From: Rhabditophanes sp. KR3021
Taxonomy: Eukaryota > Nematoda > Chromadorea > Rhabditida > Alloionematidae
Direction: 5' to 3'
DNA length: 64,000 nt
NCBI GenBank assembly: GCA_963281155.1
Contig: CAUJLY010000004.1
Location: 5,642,001-5,706,000, forward strand
Shown: one piece after another, positions 13,071-25,943 of the stretch
How the letters are laid out: each line of letters starts with the position of its first letter
Numbering within the stretch: the stretch's first letter is position 1
Notes under the pieces: generated by a model
Databases searched by the model: none
Seen by the model: the letters and a program-made list of their open reading frames with translations, nothing else
What the model was told of the DNA's origin: nothing
Program-made: the position numbers and the translations under genes

Positions 13071-13963
13071 ATGCATATGCAACCTGTACCTTCTAAATGC
13101 GTAGATGGAGAATTCGATTCGCTGATTGATACTGCTGCAATTGAGCCTAATATAAAGCCACCAAATATGGACATTCTTAGGTAATTTTAAAATGACACAA
13201 ATTTATTAAAATGCCAAAAATGGATTAACGCTTTAAAATATAATCTAAAGGTTCGGAAATGATAAAACCTTTTAAATTAATTGAGCTATAGCACTATTTA
13301 ATTATTAATACTAGCATAATTTGTGTGGATATTTTTAGAAAGAAGACAGGATATTTATTTAGTGAAAAATGGCTAAAATATTCATACCAAAGATTTAAAA
13401 GTGTAAGTTATCTCTTTTGAGAATTCATTTTTATAAAAGCTCAGGAATGCCCTACTGGGAGAATGAATTTGACTGATTTTAAGAGATTGTTTGGCAAATT
13501 CGTTCCTTCGGAGAGAGTGTCTGATGGATACTTGGAAAGATTGTTCAGCGCATTTACTGGTGACTTGTCTGTTCTAGAGAACGAAGATGGAGAAGAAGAA
13601 AAATCAAAAGCAGTGTTATCGTTTGAGGTAAATTGTGCCTTCTGACTTTAATTATTTGCAATTATGTTGTAGGGTCTAGTATGTGCTCTTGCCACTCTTC
13701 AATCGTCGTCTTCTGAAAGTTATGCAGAATGGATACTAAAACTGATGCGTAAGAATCCAGATGAAAGGGTGAGTTACAAGGAATTTGCAGAATTTGTTAA
13801 GTCTATTTATGAATTGTCCGGTAAAAAAGTCTCCAAAAATTTGGATCTTATCAATTATCAAGCATCTGCTACCTTCGATGAACTAGATGTAGAAAGAGAA
13901 GGTTTCTTAGATTATCAAAAGTTCAAACATTTATTCCAAGTTTCGAAAATTGTTATTCCTTAA
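13071..13963 (+). CDS. KChIP/NCS-like protein with degenerate EF-hands
   Basis: Four exons (13071-13180, 13339-13402, 13445-13627, 13673-13963) give 215 residues. The order of motifs follows the neuronal calcium sensor family, closest to Kv-channel-interacting proteins: VDGEFDSL near the N-terminus, YQRFKSECPTGRMN (compare the family motif FKxECPSG), LFSAFTGD, a SFEGL helix, and VKSIYELSGKK (compare KSIYDMMGK). The EF-hand loops have lost most calcium ligands. The second is lengthened by an acidic insertion (LENEDGEEEKSK), the third reads RKNPDERVSY, and the fourth ends in Lys instead of the position-12 Glu. The fold is probably kept while calcium binding is weak or absent. No N-myristoylation MG motif is present at this start. 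Confidence 0.75.
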
Positions 13964-14233
13964 ACTGCAGTATTCTATTTGATGCAATATACATATTCTA
14001 CATTCCCAATCTTCTTTGATGCTTATTCTGTATATCTTTAAGAACTAAGAAGATAAATAAACTGTAATTATATTTTTAATTTTAAAAATGGATGTTTTTC
14101 ATTTCTTAATAAAATTATTCTTCTTAAAAGCTGATGATCTGGATTATTGCACTATACCATTATTATTAATATAAATTGAGAAGGTATTAAAAGCCATCGT
14201 ATATTCAATTTCATATCATTTCATTTGCTAAGC

Positions 14234-15506
14234 ATGTCAGGCTTTCAAATATTTTGTGGAATTTCAGGATTGGTTGGTGCGGTTGCAAATGTGTTAGTAA
14301 TTGTAATTTCTAAAATCAAAAAAGATTCAGGCAATCAGGTATATTTAACTAATATTATTCTGTTCATTAACTTGATTACTGAATTACTGTTTTTAGGATG
14401 TTCAAAGTACTTTTCTCCACATTTGCGGAAGCTCAATTTTAATTTGTCTTTGCATGACAGCTACAATGTCCCAAGAAATCAGATATGACACAGCAGTTAT
14501 CAAAATTCCACATGGCTTTTTGGCTAAGTCATCTCCAAACTTTTTGACTGGAATTTATGCTATTCAAACCAGCAGCTATACTTACATTCTTTTCAATATT
14601 TCAATCATGTTTTTGAATCGTTTAAATGTAATTTGTAACAAAAACACAATGTCAACTATATTTTCCTCAAAGAATATGAAAATCTTTACAGCACTTGCCG
14701 TAATCATTTCTTTGATTCAAGCTGCATTTGTTGTTTTGACTGCCGTTGATACCAATTTTCTGTGGGAGCGTTTGAACAAAACGACCACAGCTATTGACGA
14801 CCTCTTTGAGAAGCAGGAAATGTCTGCATCTTTTTTACAAAACCAACAAATTCAAATTGCAAATCAAAAACAAATTGATGCCGATATGGGCATAGTTCCA
14901 GTGGCTAATTCCAACACAACAACAAATTTTAAAGAGCAAAATCGAAATCAAGTTGAGGCTACAAGAAGTAGAATTAGTGTTTATGGGACTGATAATTCCA
15001 TCAATCCGATAATCTGGGCATCTGATACTTTGCTTATTATTATTTTTATGGCATCGTATATTACTATAATTATTTGTTCCATTCTAATCCGTAATTCCCT
15101 CACCAACAAACAAGAAAATTTGTCTGACAAAATGAGGATCAGTCAGAAAGGTTTACATACCGCGCTTGTGTCATATAGCCTAATTCCATTTGTGCTAGCA
15201 ATCATATATTTTGCTAATTACATCCAAGGTATTATTAATAAGCAGTTTGCATTTGACATTCAGTCATATATATCCACAGCTACAATTGCTTTAAACCCCC
15301 CATTATTGGGAATGTCGATTTTCGCATTTATAAAATTCTATCGACAGGCATTCACAGAGATTATCCTAAGACAAAAGCCAGTTGAACCGAAAAAAGAAGA
15401 AATGAATGAAGTTGATGTAGAAGAGTCTAAAAATATGACCACGTCTCAGATGAGAGGAATGATCAAACAAGGACAAGAAGCTTCAACTATTGCAATGCCT
15501 CAATAA
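14234..15506 (+). CDS. Multi-pass (7TM) chemoreceptor-like protein
   Basis: Two exons, 14234-14338 and 14397-15506, join in phase 0 to give 404 residues. Hydrophobic segments are near the N-terminus (VGAVANVLVIVIS), across the splice site (HICGSSILICLCM), then YILFNISIMFLNRL, ALAVIISLIQAAFVVL, DTLLIIIFMASYITIIIC, SYSLIPFVLAIIYFANYI and ISTATIALNPPLLGMSIFAF. The NPPLLG motif followed by a basic FYRQAF tail resembles the NPxxY-like end of nematode serpentine receptors. The loop between TM4 and TM5 is long (about 90 residues), Asn/Gln-rich, with several N-x-S/T sites. Membrane topology is strongly supported. Assignment to a particular receptor class is inference. Confidence 0.75.
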
Positions 15507-15782
15507 CAATTGGTCTTACGACAAATATCGTCGAAACTTATTAGAGAACAAAAATTAAGCATTGCTAATTACAGTATCATATTTTATACTACTGAAAAAT
15601 ATATAATCCAAAGAGTTTTCTAAAAAATATTATTTTATATTAAATATAATCTGTTTTTGTTTTCAAAAATAAAAAGTATATCCATGTAATATTCGTAATA
15701 TATTCAAAAAAAATTGTTTACGTGAAAATAGTATAAGTATGATTAAAGAGTAGCGAATTCATTTGCGCAAATCGTAAAAATA

Positions 15783-16720
15783 TTAATCTGAGTCAAAATC
15801 CTCATTATTCTCATCACCCTTCTTGTGAGCTTGGCTAAGAGCCTTTGTCATTAACGCTTGAATGAAACCGGGAATTTCAAAGATGGGCTTGTATGTGAGT
15901 ACATGGTTACTGATGTAACTGTTGGAGACTTGGGTAAAGTCCAAATCAGTGATCATGTCTTTAAAATATTGCATACGATTGTCAAAGTTATGTTTGACCC
16001 AGCTGAAGTAAATTTTGAAAACACCTTGGCTGTCAACACTACTAATGAAATCTTTGGTAAAAATTGTTGTCATCTCATCATGCGTAAAGTCGTTGAATCC
16101 AAATAATACATTTAGTATCTAAAATTGGCATTAAAAAAAGCTTTTAATGAAAAAGCAAACATGCGTCATAATTTTTCTGGATAAGCTTAATGACTTCGAA
16201 GCGAACATTTTTAAGATTGTCCCCAGTCGTGGCTTTCAAGAGAGGATAATAAAAATTTGAAGCAATCGAGGAACGAACCCATTCCACACACATTTCCTAC
16301 AAACAAATAATTTATGGCGACAAATAGTTCTAAACATACCTCAAGCTTCTTGTCAAAATGCATGTCCAGAACCTTGAGAAGAGGAAAGAAAGTTTTGTTG
16401 CACAAATTATAATCATCTTTTTCCTTTAAGAAATTCAAGTAGTGACTGAATTCCTCAAAAGTAACTTGTCCAAAGTCAAATTTAACTGAAAAATAATGAT
16501 ATAAATAATATAGGTTACAATTAACTCACTACTTACATTTTTCTGGATTGTTTTTGAACAAATCAGTGAAAGCATTAGTTTGGGTATCTAAAGCCGTTTT
16601 GGACATCTCAACTTCCTGGTCTTGGAAGCAAAAGATAATGTTTTTGATTAGTTGATTAGCACCCCCATCCACATTATTTTGTTGAGTTTCATAAGCAGTG
16701 GTAAAATACGACATTGCCAT
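15783..16720 (-). CDS. BTB-BACK domain protein without kelch repeats
   Basis: Four exons on the minus strand: 16537-16720, 16340-16485, 16165-16296 and 15783-16118, for 265 residues. Exons 1-2 carry a BTB-like fold (QDQEVEMSKTALDTQTNAFTDLF; FDFGQVTFEEFSHYL). Exons 3-4 match BACK (KDFISSVDSQGVFKIYFSWV, FDNRMQYFKDMI), and the protein ends in an acidic tail (DENNEDFDSD). It is probably a Cullin-3 adaptor-type or oligomerisation protein. The third intron only preserves the frame if a GC donor is used (GAC|GCATGT...TTTTAG); the nearby GT donor breaks the frame. This is either a GC-AG intron or a one-base sequence problem. Confidence 0.75.
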
Positions 16721-17177
16721 TACCTTTAAAATGAGAGAATATTTATGTTTAGAGAAATGAAATGTATATTTCGAGCAGTAACTAACAACATTAAGGGGAA
16801 TAAGCTAACAAAATGTTTACGGCCATGCACATACTACATATGCATCCACAACGCACCATTTAATTAGAATGATTAAGTAAACTAAAAAATGTAGAAGGAG
16901 TAATTGCATGGTTGGTCCTACTATGAATTGACTTTTTACGTTTTGGGCTTTTGATACTTTAAGGTAATGTAATGAAGGTAATTATTATTTATTAATCAAG
17001 TTTATTTTGTTATCCATAAAAAGAGATCATCAAAATAAAATTATACAACTAATTACATGCAAAAATATGTAATTATAATATTAAATGAAGGTAAATAAAT
17101 TTTGTTAAAAAATAAAATTGTTTTTAAGCTCTCTCCTAGTACAAAATAATAGTACAATTAAATGTCAAACAAACAAG

Positions 17178-20084
17178 TTATAGGTTAGCTTCATTGATTA
17201 GTGATAATGTAAATGTTGCCGTGTTAGTAAATTCCGTGTTGGGTTTGGTTTGAGATAGTGGTTTTGGAAGTTCTATCACGATTTGAAGATCATTGTTTAG
17301 GCAACGGAATACATTATATTTGATTTCATGCTGACAAGATAATCCGATTATTTCAACATTAGTGGGTCTTATCACACCAAAGTTCCAGTTTTTAGGCACA
17401 ATTTTGTTAATTGAGTTTTGGTAACATTTAATAAAGTATAGAATTTTGGATAAAGTAAAGCTGGTGTTGCAGTTGTCAAAATTAATTATATCTGGCGTAG
17501 AATTGCTTTTCGTTTGCCAATGCTCCAACGTTTTGTCACTAACTGAGAGAAGACGCAAGTTGTTCTTTAATTGGATGTTTATTTTCCTTAAATTTGAAAG
17601 TGTACAAAATGTCTCATCATTAATAATTGAATCGCCATTTTCACAAAACTCAATATTTAAGCTTTGACATGACGTTTTACCCAAAAACTGCTTGAAATCT
17701 GGTGAAGTAATAGTGATGGGAGATAAAGTTATGGATAAATCTTTGATTTCGCATAAATCCGCATAATTCATGTTAAAATTTTCCTAAATATCACCATAAT
17801 TATTATATAAAACATAAATAAAGGATGAGTTTTTTAAACGCCCCACTTTTAGCGCCTTCTTAAGTCGGGCATGTTGGTCAAAAATGATAATTTAGACAAA
17901 AATTTAAATAGTAATTTGATAATTTTGAAAGATCCCATATCGAAATTAGAGGGGGTGTGCCCACCATTAAATTTTAGTGTATAAGGATGCAAAGATACCG
18001 ATAAATCATTTTAATTTTTGGCGCTTCACCATGTTTAAAAGAAAGGATTCGCCTCGAACTAAACAAACTTCTTCAATTAAAAAGAATAGAAGTGGTTGAT
18101 GTTTCAAGCGGTGGTGAAGAGCCTGAAAAGTTTGATGAAACAAGCTCGAACCATCTCTTTTCGAAGACGTCAAAGAAGAAAGTATCGTCAGACCAGTGAA
18201 CAATGCTGATTTGGATGAAGGTGAGAAGGAGGTATACGACCGTTTAGAGGATTATATGGAACCTGATGAAGCGTGTTTAGTGGAACGTCAATGGCCTGGC
18301 AGATTTGAAGCAGTTACCACAGAAATTTCTTTCGATGAAAAGAAACAAATTAAAAGTGACTTATACTGTCAGAAAGCAATTGCCTGCTCGCTACAAGAAA
18401 TCTATTGCTATGCTAAAATATGCCGACGGATCATCAATGAAAGCTAATTAGTTTGAAACAGCATTTTATAACAGGAAACTGACTCGCAAACCCCCTATCT
18501 GCATAAACATAATTAAGAAGTATGTGTTCGACAATCGGAATCTAATTAGAGGTAATTTTTGTTTCTGTTTTATGTTAATAATCTGTTAATTTTAAGCGCA
18601 CACAAATTGGTTTGATGAGGCAAAAAGAGGAGATATTGCCTACCACAAGAGTTATTTGGAACATCTCAGAAGTCCTTTATTCAAAGACATGCTAGTCTTT
18701 AGAGATGTGTAAATAAGTATTGTGAATCTAATTCAACCAGAAAATTCTAAGAAGATTCGGGCAAAAAATAACATTAGCTATAATAGTTTTATCAAAATTA
18801 TCTTTCCATGCAATGCTCCTAAGTGTCAATGTAAAATACATTTATACAAATAAACGCTCCATGACCGATTAGGTCATTTTGGGGACAGAAATGAAATGTA
18901 TGGGTGTAATGTATTTAAAGGAAATAAAAAGCATGTGATTGTAAAACATTGTTAAAGAAAAGTCGAAAGATTTATGAACAGCTTTGCAAGAATCCCACTT
19001 GTTGGTAGAGGAATCAACCATTTGGAGCTACTCGCAAACTCAACCCGTAAGAAAACTTGCTTTGTCTGCACTAACAAAAAGTGCATGAAACATTACGTGA
19101 CTGCTGTTGCTAACAGAACTCATTGTGGAACAGGTTGTCCAAACTGCATCAAAGTCTCAATGTTTCATGATGCAACTAAAGCTTTCTTGGACGATTACAA
19201 AGTAAATGGAGTCAAGCTCGTTTTGATACGAGGAAAGTTAGCCTGGACTAGTTGAAGATTCTGGAAGAGACCTATCTTTTGACTTCATTATTGGAAAGGA
19301 TTTACTCCTTGAAATCGATGGTGGCTATCACTTCAAACCATCAGGTCGTCAAGATGGAGCAGCCAAATTTAAAAGTCAACAACGCTATGATGGAATGAAA
19401 ATAAATATTGCCAAGACAATAGACTCCACCTGATCAGGATTTCTCACTAAAGAACTGCTGATATGGAGACAATATTGAAAGGTGTTCTACAAAGATGGAA
19501 TGCTGGACTTGGAAACGTTGAGTCATTGACGAAGTTTTATAGCAAAGGCACACAATATCAATAGTCGTATCTTAATTTTTGTAATATTTTAATAAGAAGT
19601 TTTAAATCTTTTTTACTATTAGCTTATAATATAAACTCACAAAGAAACTTGGGGTGATTTCAACATTTTCTAACCTCAAGCAATCACTGACTACATATTT
19701 CTTTAAATAGAAACGTAGAGTTTCTTTTATGGTGGATTGCTCTATCTGACTAATCATATTATTGCGGTGATTTGCTTTTTTCTTAAATAAGGATATGGCA
19801 TAAGTTCGCTTTGTATTTTCTTTTGATATAGGCTTAAATCTGATTCTACCAATTCTTTCCTTCTCAGGAACAGTAATCTTTCCTTGAATTATCATTTTTG
19901 ATATAGCAGGTCTTGAAAGGTGGCAATGGAAAGAATTAACAAATCCATTGAATGTTCTAGATATTAATTTTGATTTGGCCACATCTGCTCTCTTTAAATG
20001 TTTAAATATTTCAAGCAAACAATCATTTGGCATGTCTTCGAGATTTAAAGGTTTGCTTTTTGATGTACAAGGAAGTGTAGTCAT
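17178..20084 (-). CDS. F-box protein, split by a 1.86-kb intron
   Basis: Exon 1 (19641-20084) encodes an N-terminal F-box (LNLEDMPNDCLLEIFKHLKR, then SRTFNGFVNSF), the Skp1-binding module of SCF ubiquitin ligases. It ends at a strong TTT|GTGAGT donor. Exon 2 (17178-17783) opens at a TTTAG acceptor in the same phase and encodes a LRR/F-box-associated-like C-terminus (LCEIKDLSITLSPITI, CTLSNLRKINIQL). Together they give 349 residues. Both halves read well alone, but only their union yields a normal nematode-type F-box protein. The 1857-bp intron contains a decayed element on the opposite strand (18030-19560), which explains its unusual length. Confidence 0.75.
18030..19561 (+). mobile_element. 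Decayed element with zinc-ribbon + PD-(D/E)XK nuclease
   Basis: Lies within the F-box gene intron, opposite to the gene. Broken coding segments occur in several frames. A segment at 18196-18447 is acidic (LDEGEKEVYDRLEDYMEPDE). A segment at 18595-18711 includes NWFDEAKRGDIAYHKSY. At 18974-19255 lies a zinc ribbon with paired cysteines (CFVCTNKKC and GTGCPNC) like the DUF4379-type ribbon found beside nucleases of large DNA viruses and mobile elements. After one frame shift, 19249-19434 carries a Vsr-like PD-(D/E)XK core (SFDFIIGKDLLLEIDGGYHF). An intron-like GTAATT...TTTTAAG at 18552-18597 keeps its frame. At least three frame breaks and an internal stop point to a relic. The viral or transposon source is not determined. 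Confidence 0.6.
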
Positions 20085-23000
20085 TGTTATTAATAAATAT
20101 TATTGTCTCAGGTTAGTTTAGTCAAATATTTGAGATAGTAAGTTTGTAATTAGTAATGAATGTGTTCAGTAGTTCAAGTTGAATTCTAATGTACGTAAAT
20201 ATTCTAAAAATAATGAGGAGATGAGAATAATTAGTGTAAACAATAAATAATGTTTTAATCGGTTCGCGTATAAAAGCATAATAGGAAAATACTCGAATGA
20301 CAAAGATCCTTTTAATAAATTAAAACATATCTTCTTTTGGGAACGGTGAATAAGATCAAAATAAATAATTTAAAAAGATCTTCTTCTGGGAACGATGAAT
20401 AGGATCAAAAATAAAGCAAAAAACAATTCAAAAAGGATCGTCTTTTGTGAACGGTTAATAGGATCAAAATAAAACAAATAGTGCTGCAGATTTATTAACA
20501 TAATAAATTATATCTGACAACTTTAACTTTCCTGATGATGCCTTATCTGTTGCAATCAAACATGACATTAAACATAAATATTTTGGGTGGTTGGTAGTGC
20601 TTGATGATTGAAAGAAACTAATGACGGTTGGTAAAGTAAATTGACAGTTGATAAAATTATATTATTAAAAAAAGTAAAAAATTTATTTGCACTTTTAAAA
20701 AAGTACAAGCTGTTTTATTTTTTCCGGTTTCATTAAGATTTGTTATTTGATAGTGACAATTATAATCTCTAAATAAAATAATAATGTCAATTTCAAAAGG
20801 GTCAGGGTGATGGAAGGAATTGGATTGTCAAGGGTGTTTGAATTGAAGATTTATAAATAATAATTTTTAGATTTTTAGGAAGATTGCAAACTTTATAAAC
20901 AACCAAAAGTTATTTTTAATGTTCTCAGATTACTTTGACCAGACTTTGCGGATTCTTTGCCAAATTAACTTTATCACCATACTTAATTTAAAAGCTTAAA
21001 AATGCCGCTATCAAATTTTTGTCAAAACTCGATATCCTGTTAAATTTGATGGCGCAAAAGTAATCTCTACCACAAGATAAAACTCGCAAAACCTTCTATA
21101 GTTTTGTAAAGTTATTCCTCTATACTCAAGTAATATATAAATGCATAATTTGATCGTAAAATGGAACCACTTTAAATTTGAAACTGATAACAATAAATCA
21201 TACTAATAAAAATATTATAATGTGAATATTACCATACTAATGAGTTATATTAAAACTAACTTAGATTTCAACACGTACAAAATAATATAAATCTTTGACA
21301 ACAATTTATATTTCGATACTAATAAGTTGTGTAAAATTCTAATACTAATAAATCAGACAAAACTTCAGAAGTCGTTTTTGATTTGTTAGTGACAGATTTT
21401 ATTGTGTCAAAAATTTCATTGGAAACTTTGAATGTGACAAAAAGACATTCACCCTTATATTGCATATCTACAAATCAAAATATAATTTGTGTCTACAGTT
21501 TTACCAATAAATTGAAGAATGGTGATGAAGCGTGATAAATTAGATCCGACCAATAATAATTAATGTTGAAGAAAGCGATGGACATGTTGAAGATAATCAA
21601 CGTGACAGGGTGACGTATGTCTTAACATTTTAAGTATGCGATGAAATTATATCTAAAGAATACTTAGTTTCATTCATGATAGCAAAATCTCATGCGGGAT
21701 ATTATTAAAACAACAAAAAGTGCATTTTTTATATCCAAATGTAAATGCTACTACTAAACACAAACGTCAATCTAAAGTTCAATTTTAAGTGAAAATATCT
21801 ACAATCAAAAGATCATTACTATAATTTAATGATGCCATTCAAACATAATAAATATAATTAAACGCATAGGTTAGACTTGATAAATGTTTGGGAATTGCAC
21901 AGATGTCGTTAAGGTTAAAACTTAACGTAATAATGCATTTTATATTCTAAAATATGACAAAAATACTCGTTAAAGGAACATTAATATGGCAACTGATTTT
22001 CAGTATATTTCATTTTTTGCATTAAATTTAACATATATCCTAAGACATCACAACGACAGTATCCTTAAATTCAGCAATAAAATCCCTACTTAATTTAATA
22101 TGACTTCAAAAAGAAGCTATAAAATTTTAACGGTTACAATGTTTTTGAAAGATTACCGAACACATGTGTAAAGATTAGCTAATGCAGTATATAATGGATC
22201 CTGCCAATTTTAATATTTACATAGGAAAGGCACAACCAGAAAAAATCTTAAAAAGATACATAAAAGTTTATGATTTTGTCGTTAATGTTTATGTCTTTTT
22301 TGAGATTTTTCATTAAAGTAAACATCTTCCTCCGACTAAAGAGAATAAACTTAGTACAGTTTGATATTTGCCGACAAACTATATATTAATAACCTTTGTG
22401 AAAGAACCACCGATCCGGTAGGATTTTATATACAAACATTAAAATTTAAGAGCAAATGCAGGTGACAATTAGAATTAAGGATTCGACTAACAAACATGTT
22501 GTTATTACGCCATCACCAACAAATCAGGCTTATAAAAAGTGCTGAAATGTGTTAAAAGAGCGGTGCTAAAACACCTGCTTTTTTGGCCAATTCGATGCAA
22601 GCTTTATTAAAGTCAAACTTTTTATTAGACAATACATCTTATTAGAAGTGTCAATTCCATACACTTAACTCACATTTTTGTAAAACTCTCACTACAAATG
22701 TACATTGCAATTAGATGTTGCACAATGCTAATCCTGTCATGCATTATGTACTCCAATAAAAACTTTAGATCAATGGCTTTGATTATAAAACCGTCTTCCG
22801 AATATGAATAATGTCGAGAGGGATTTGTATTAAAATGAATCGAAGCGGAACGGTTTTTGCAAAATTAATTTGGAAGTTTAATCGCATTTATTCTAGATCA
22901 AAGAGTGTGAGAATGAGGTTGTTGAAGAGCTTACAAGGACAAAAAATGAGATTAATGTCTTTGTCAAATCACTTTCATCCTACTTTTAATAAATTAATGG

Positions 23001-25943
23001 GCAATGTCAGAAGGTGAAAGGAACAGTTTAAATCATATAATATGCTTAATTAAAAACAACATCAAGTAATTACATTCGTTTAAAAATAACCTTCTACATA
23101 CAGTAGTTGCTACAACAATAAAAGATTGTTAATAAAAAAGTATATTTAGTTGTTAGTATAATTGAATATAATTTTTAAGTATAAAGTCGCCATGCATCAT
23201 TACATTTGTTTGACTAGTGTGAAGTAAATTTTGAAACAAATATAGATAAATTAAATTATTCATATATCATTAAATCATTGGTATGAAATGGTGGAAGTGA
23301 GATGGCAAGATAGATTAATTCAAATTTGATATCAAACGATTTGTAATTTGTTAAAGCATAAGATAAAGCAATTTCCTACATGATAACTCGTATGATGACA
23401 AATAAAAAGTAGGATGAGATCTAAAATGTTGTTATTAACTGTGGTCAAATTTTTGTTTTGTACCTGATATAACCATCACATGATATAACTTTGACAGAAC
23501 GTCTGATAAATTAGCTCAAAATACAGACAGTCGAATAAATTAAAAAATAACGTATAATAATTAATGAAAATTATTTCCACGTTGATGGGCAATATTTATG
23601 TGATTTAGGAATCAAGTTGTTTAGATGCAACAATACAATATACATTTAATTGTATACAAATTATTCAATGTATTCCAATTTGTAAACATCAATTGTTTTG
23701 TGATTGACAAAAACGCTAATTAATTACTTGTATTTTCCTCTGTGCTCACCTTTTTATAGTTCTCTTGTTTAATAGTTTTTATAATTTTCAAAGGTGGGGC
23801 ATTCTGGACATTAATTACTACACCTGTTTATAAGAGGTCATTCTAAGTTATCTAAGTGTAATCATCAAGCATGCTATAAGATGTATACAAGAAGGATGGC
23901 AGCTGTTTTTATGCTTGTAGGAAATAATTAAAATAGGTGCAACTATGTTATTTAGATAGGATAGATATGTACAGATCATGCGTGGATATAACGATGCAAG
24001 GAAATGTCCAAAGCATGGTAAATATTTAAAAATAGATATGAACGAAATCGGAAGTAAATGAGTAAAGTAAAATAAAGTAGCTGAAATAGAAAGCTATATA
24101 AAGTATATTGTCAATGACAGATATTATAATGTCAACTTTGAATATCATGAAAATTATAGAGGATACAAACATGCCAATAAAATACCTCAAAGTATAATGA
24201 TTATGACATCCGAATTCTTCAATACGTCAAAATTATAAATCTAAGTGCATCTGAAGAAGCCTTCTCCATTCATATCAATCTTGTCGCTCAGACCAAGTTG
24301 GCTCTCAAGCGAAACTGTCACTTTTAACACTTCACCATTCTATACTTCAAAAGACTTCAAAGTCTTTTCAAAATAATCAAGATTGAAAAGCTTCAAAAAT
24401 TGACGCAACCTATTATATTTTTATATTTAACTACCACTTCTTTCCATATTCTTGCAAATTAATATATATTGAAATGTAGCATTAATGGTGATGTTCGCGA
24501 ATAAAGATACATATCATACTTAACTTCTTTAGACATTTTATCTAACGAATTTCAAATTAGATGGGTGTCAATAATATTCTCAAAATTGAATGCAACGTTG
24601 ATGGACACAATTTTATTAGATGAAAGATTAGTTCCAATAAAAAATAAATAGCATAAAATTGCTAGTCAATGAAGAATATTTTAAATCAAATAAACAATAA
24701 AAAGATTTAATTCAACTGCTTATACCACATTTGGTAATATTTAATCCGATTTTAATGGTGAATCTTATCTTTCAGCAAATAATAAACTCAATGCAAACAG
24801 ACTTTTTGTTATGTAAAAGGATTAGTACCATTCAAATATTATAAATTACAAACACGGTTTTAATTACAGTTGATATTAAGGTATCGTGGTAATTAGATAT
24901 GATTAGCAAGACAATGGTGAGAAAAGGAAGTTAAAAAGGCAAATTTGCACAAAACGATTTATTATAATGAGTATGTATCTAATGATTATATAACTGAGCA
25001 AGTGTCAAATGGCAGTAAAAAATACAAATTGCGTGTATTTTAGCATTAAAGCAGACACATGTACGTGAATGCAGATAATGGTATGACAGGAAGAGAATAA
25101 GCTCAATATCTTCAATCAGCATTCAAAATTAATATAAGTACTCATCAACTTAATCCGTTATGACTCTGGTTGTCAAATTATCAGATCAAAGTGACAACAA
25201 GTTACGTAAAGCACAATCTCAATGACATTTAAGGACAGAACTTTTTGATGATGAACTAACAGTGTTCAATATATTTGCTAATAAATATAGTGTGTTCAAA
25301 AAAGGGAGTTCAAAGGACCGAATATATTTACCATAAATTAGTAATGAATGCTTCCAATTAGATTGACGCAATAAATAAGTCTTTTTTTAAATCCTTTTTT
25401 GTTTTAGCATGAAAAGAGATTTACTGATAATGAGTTTTCGGTTCATTTAATTTACCCATGAATTTGTTATGATGTGTACTAATACTAAGTATGTACAGTG
25501 ACGCAAAGTGCGGTTTACGTAATTTAGTGATGGCACCGACATAGCAAAATATGCACGCCAACTATGATTGTTCAAATATTACTTTTCTTGCAAATATTCC
25601 TTTGGTATCAAATTGCTTAATTTCAAGCCGTATTAGATCATGATATACAATATCTTTTAAAATATGCTTGTTTAACCTTCCAAAGCAATGATTTTCCATC
25701 TAAGATTAGGTAACAAATATTAATTGAAGTTAATGTGATTTTTTATTATTTTGCATCCAATCAACATGTTTTTTTCTTCTAAAACGTAATTGGAAAGGTG
25801 TTCGCAAAAGAAGGTAAAATTACATTTCTTCGTAACCACCATCATTCAGCATGTTCTTCTTCAAATTGAACTCGTCATACTGTTTATATCCTCATTCTCC
25901 CAAACCATTTAAGTAATAATTTAATTATTTTTGCTCATTATAG
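20085..25943. other. Large AT-rich intergenic region
   Basis: Nearly 6 kb without a supported gene. A tandem repeat at 20300-20478 is listed separately. A basic 68-residue ORF at 22811-23017 has no recognisable motif and no splice context. Short scattered ATACTAATAA-like words occur around 21190-21350. Nothing else stood out. Confidence 0.5.
20300..20478 (+). repeat. Tandem repeat, three units of about 60 bp
   Basis: Three imperfect copies share AAAGATC, then a TCTTCTTTTGGGAACGG-like core, then TGAATAGGATCAAAATAAA, starting near 20303, 20371 and 20432. The core diverges slightly between copies (TCTTCTTTTGGG, TCTTCTTCTGGG, CGTCTTTTGTG). It lies about 220 bp upstream of the F-box gene start, so it may sit in that promoter. 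Confidence 0.75.

Noticed and set aside
15858..16106. 82-residue ORF opposite the BTB-BACK gene
   Set aside because: Shadow of the BACK exon.
17178..17771. Independent gene starting at the ATG at 17771
   Set aside because: A phase-0 acceptor lies just upstream and the frame continues into it; pairing with the F-box exon at 19641-20084 gives a normal-length family member.
22811..23017. Basic 68-residue ORF
   Set aside because: No recognised motif; isolated in a 6-kb empty region; all frames show weak, inconsistent coding character.
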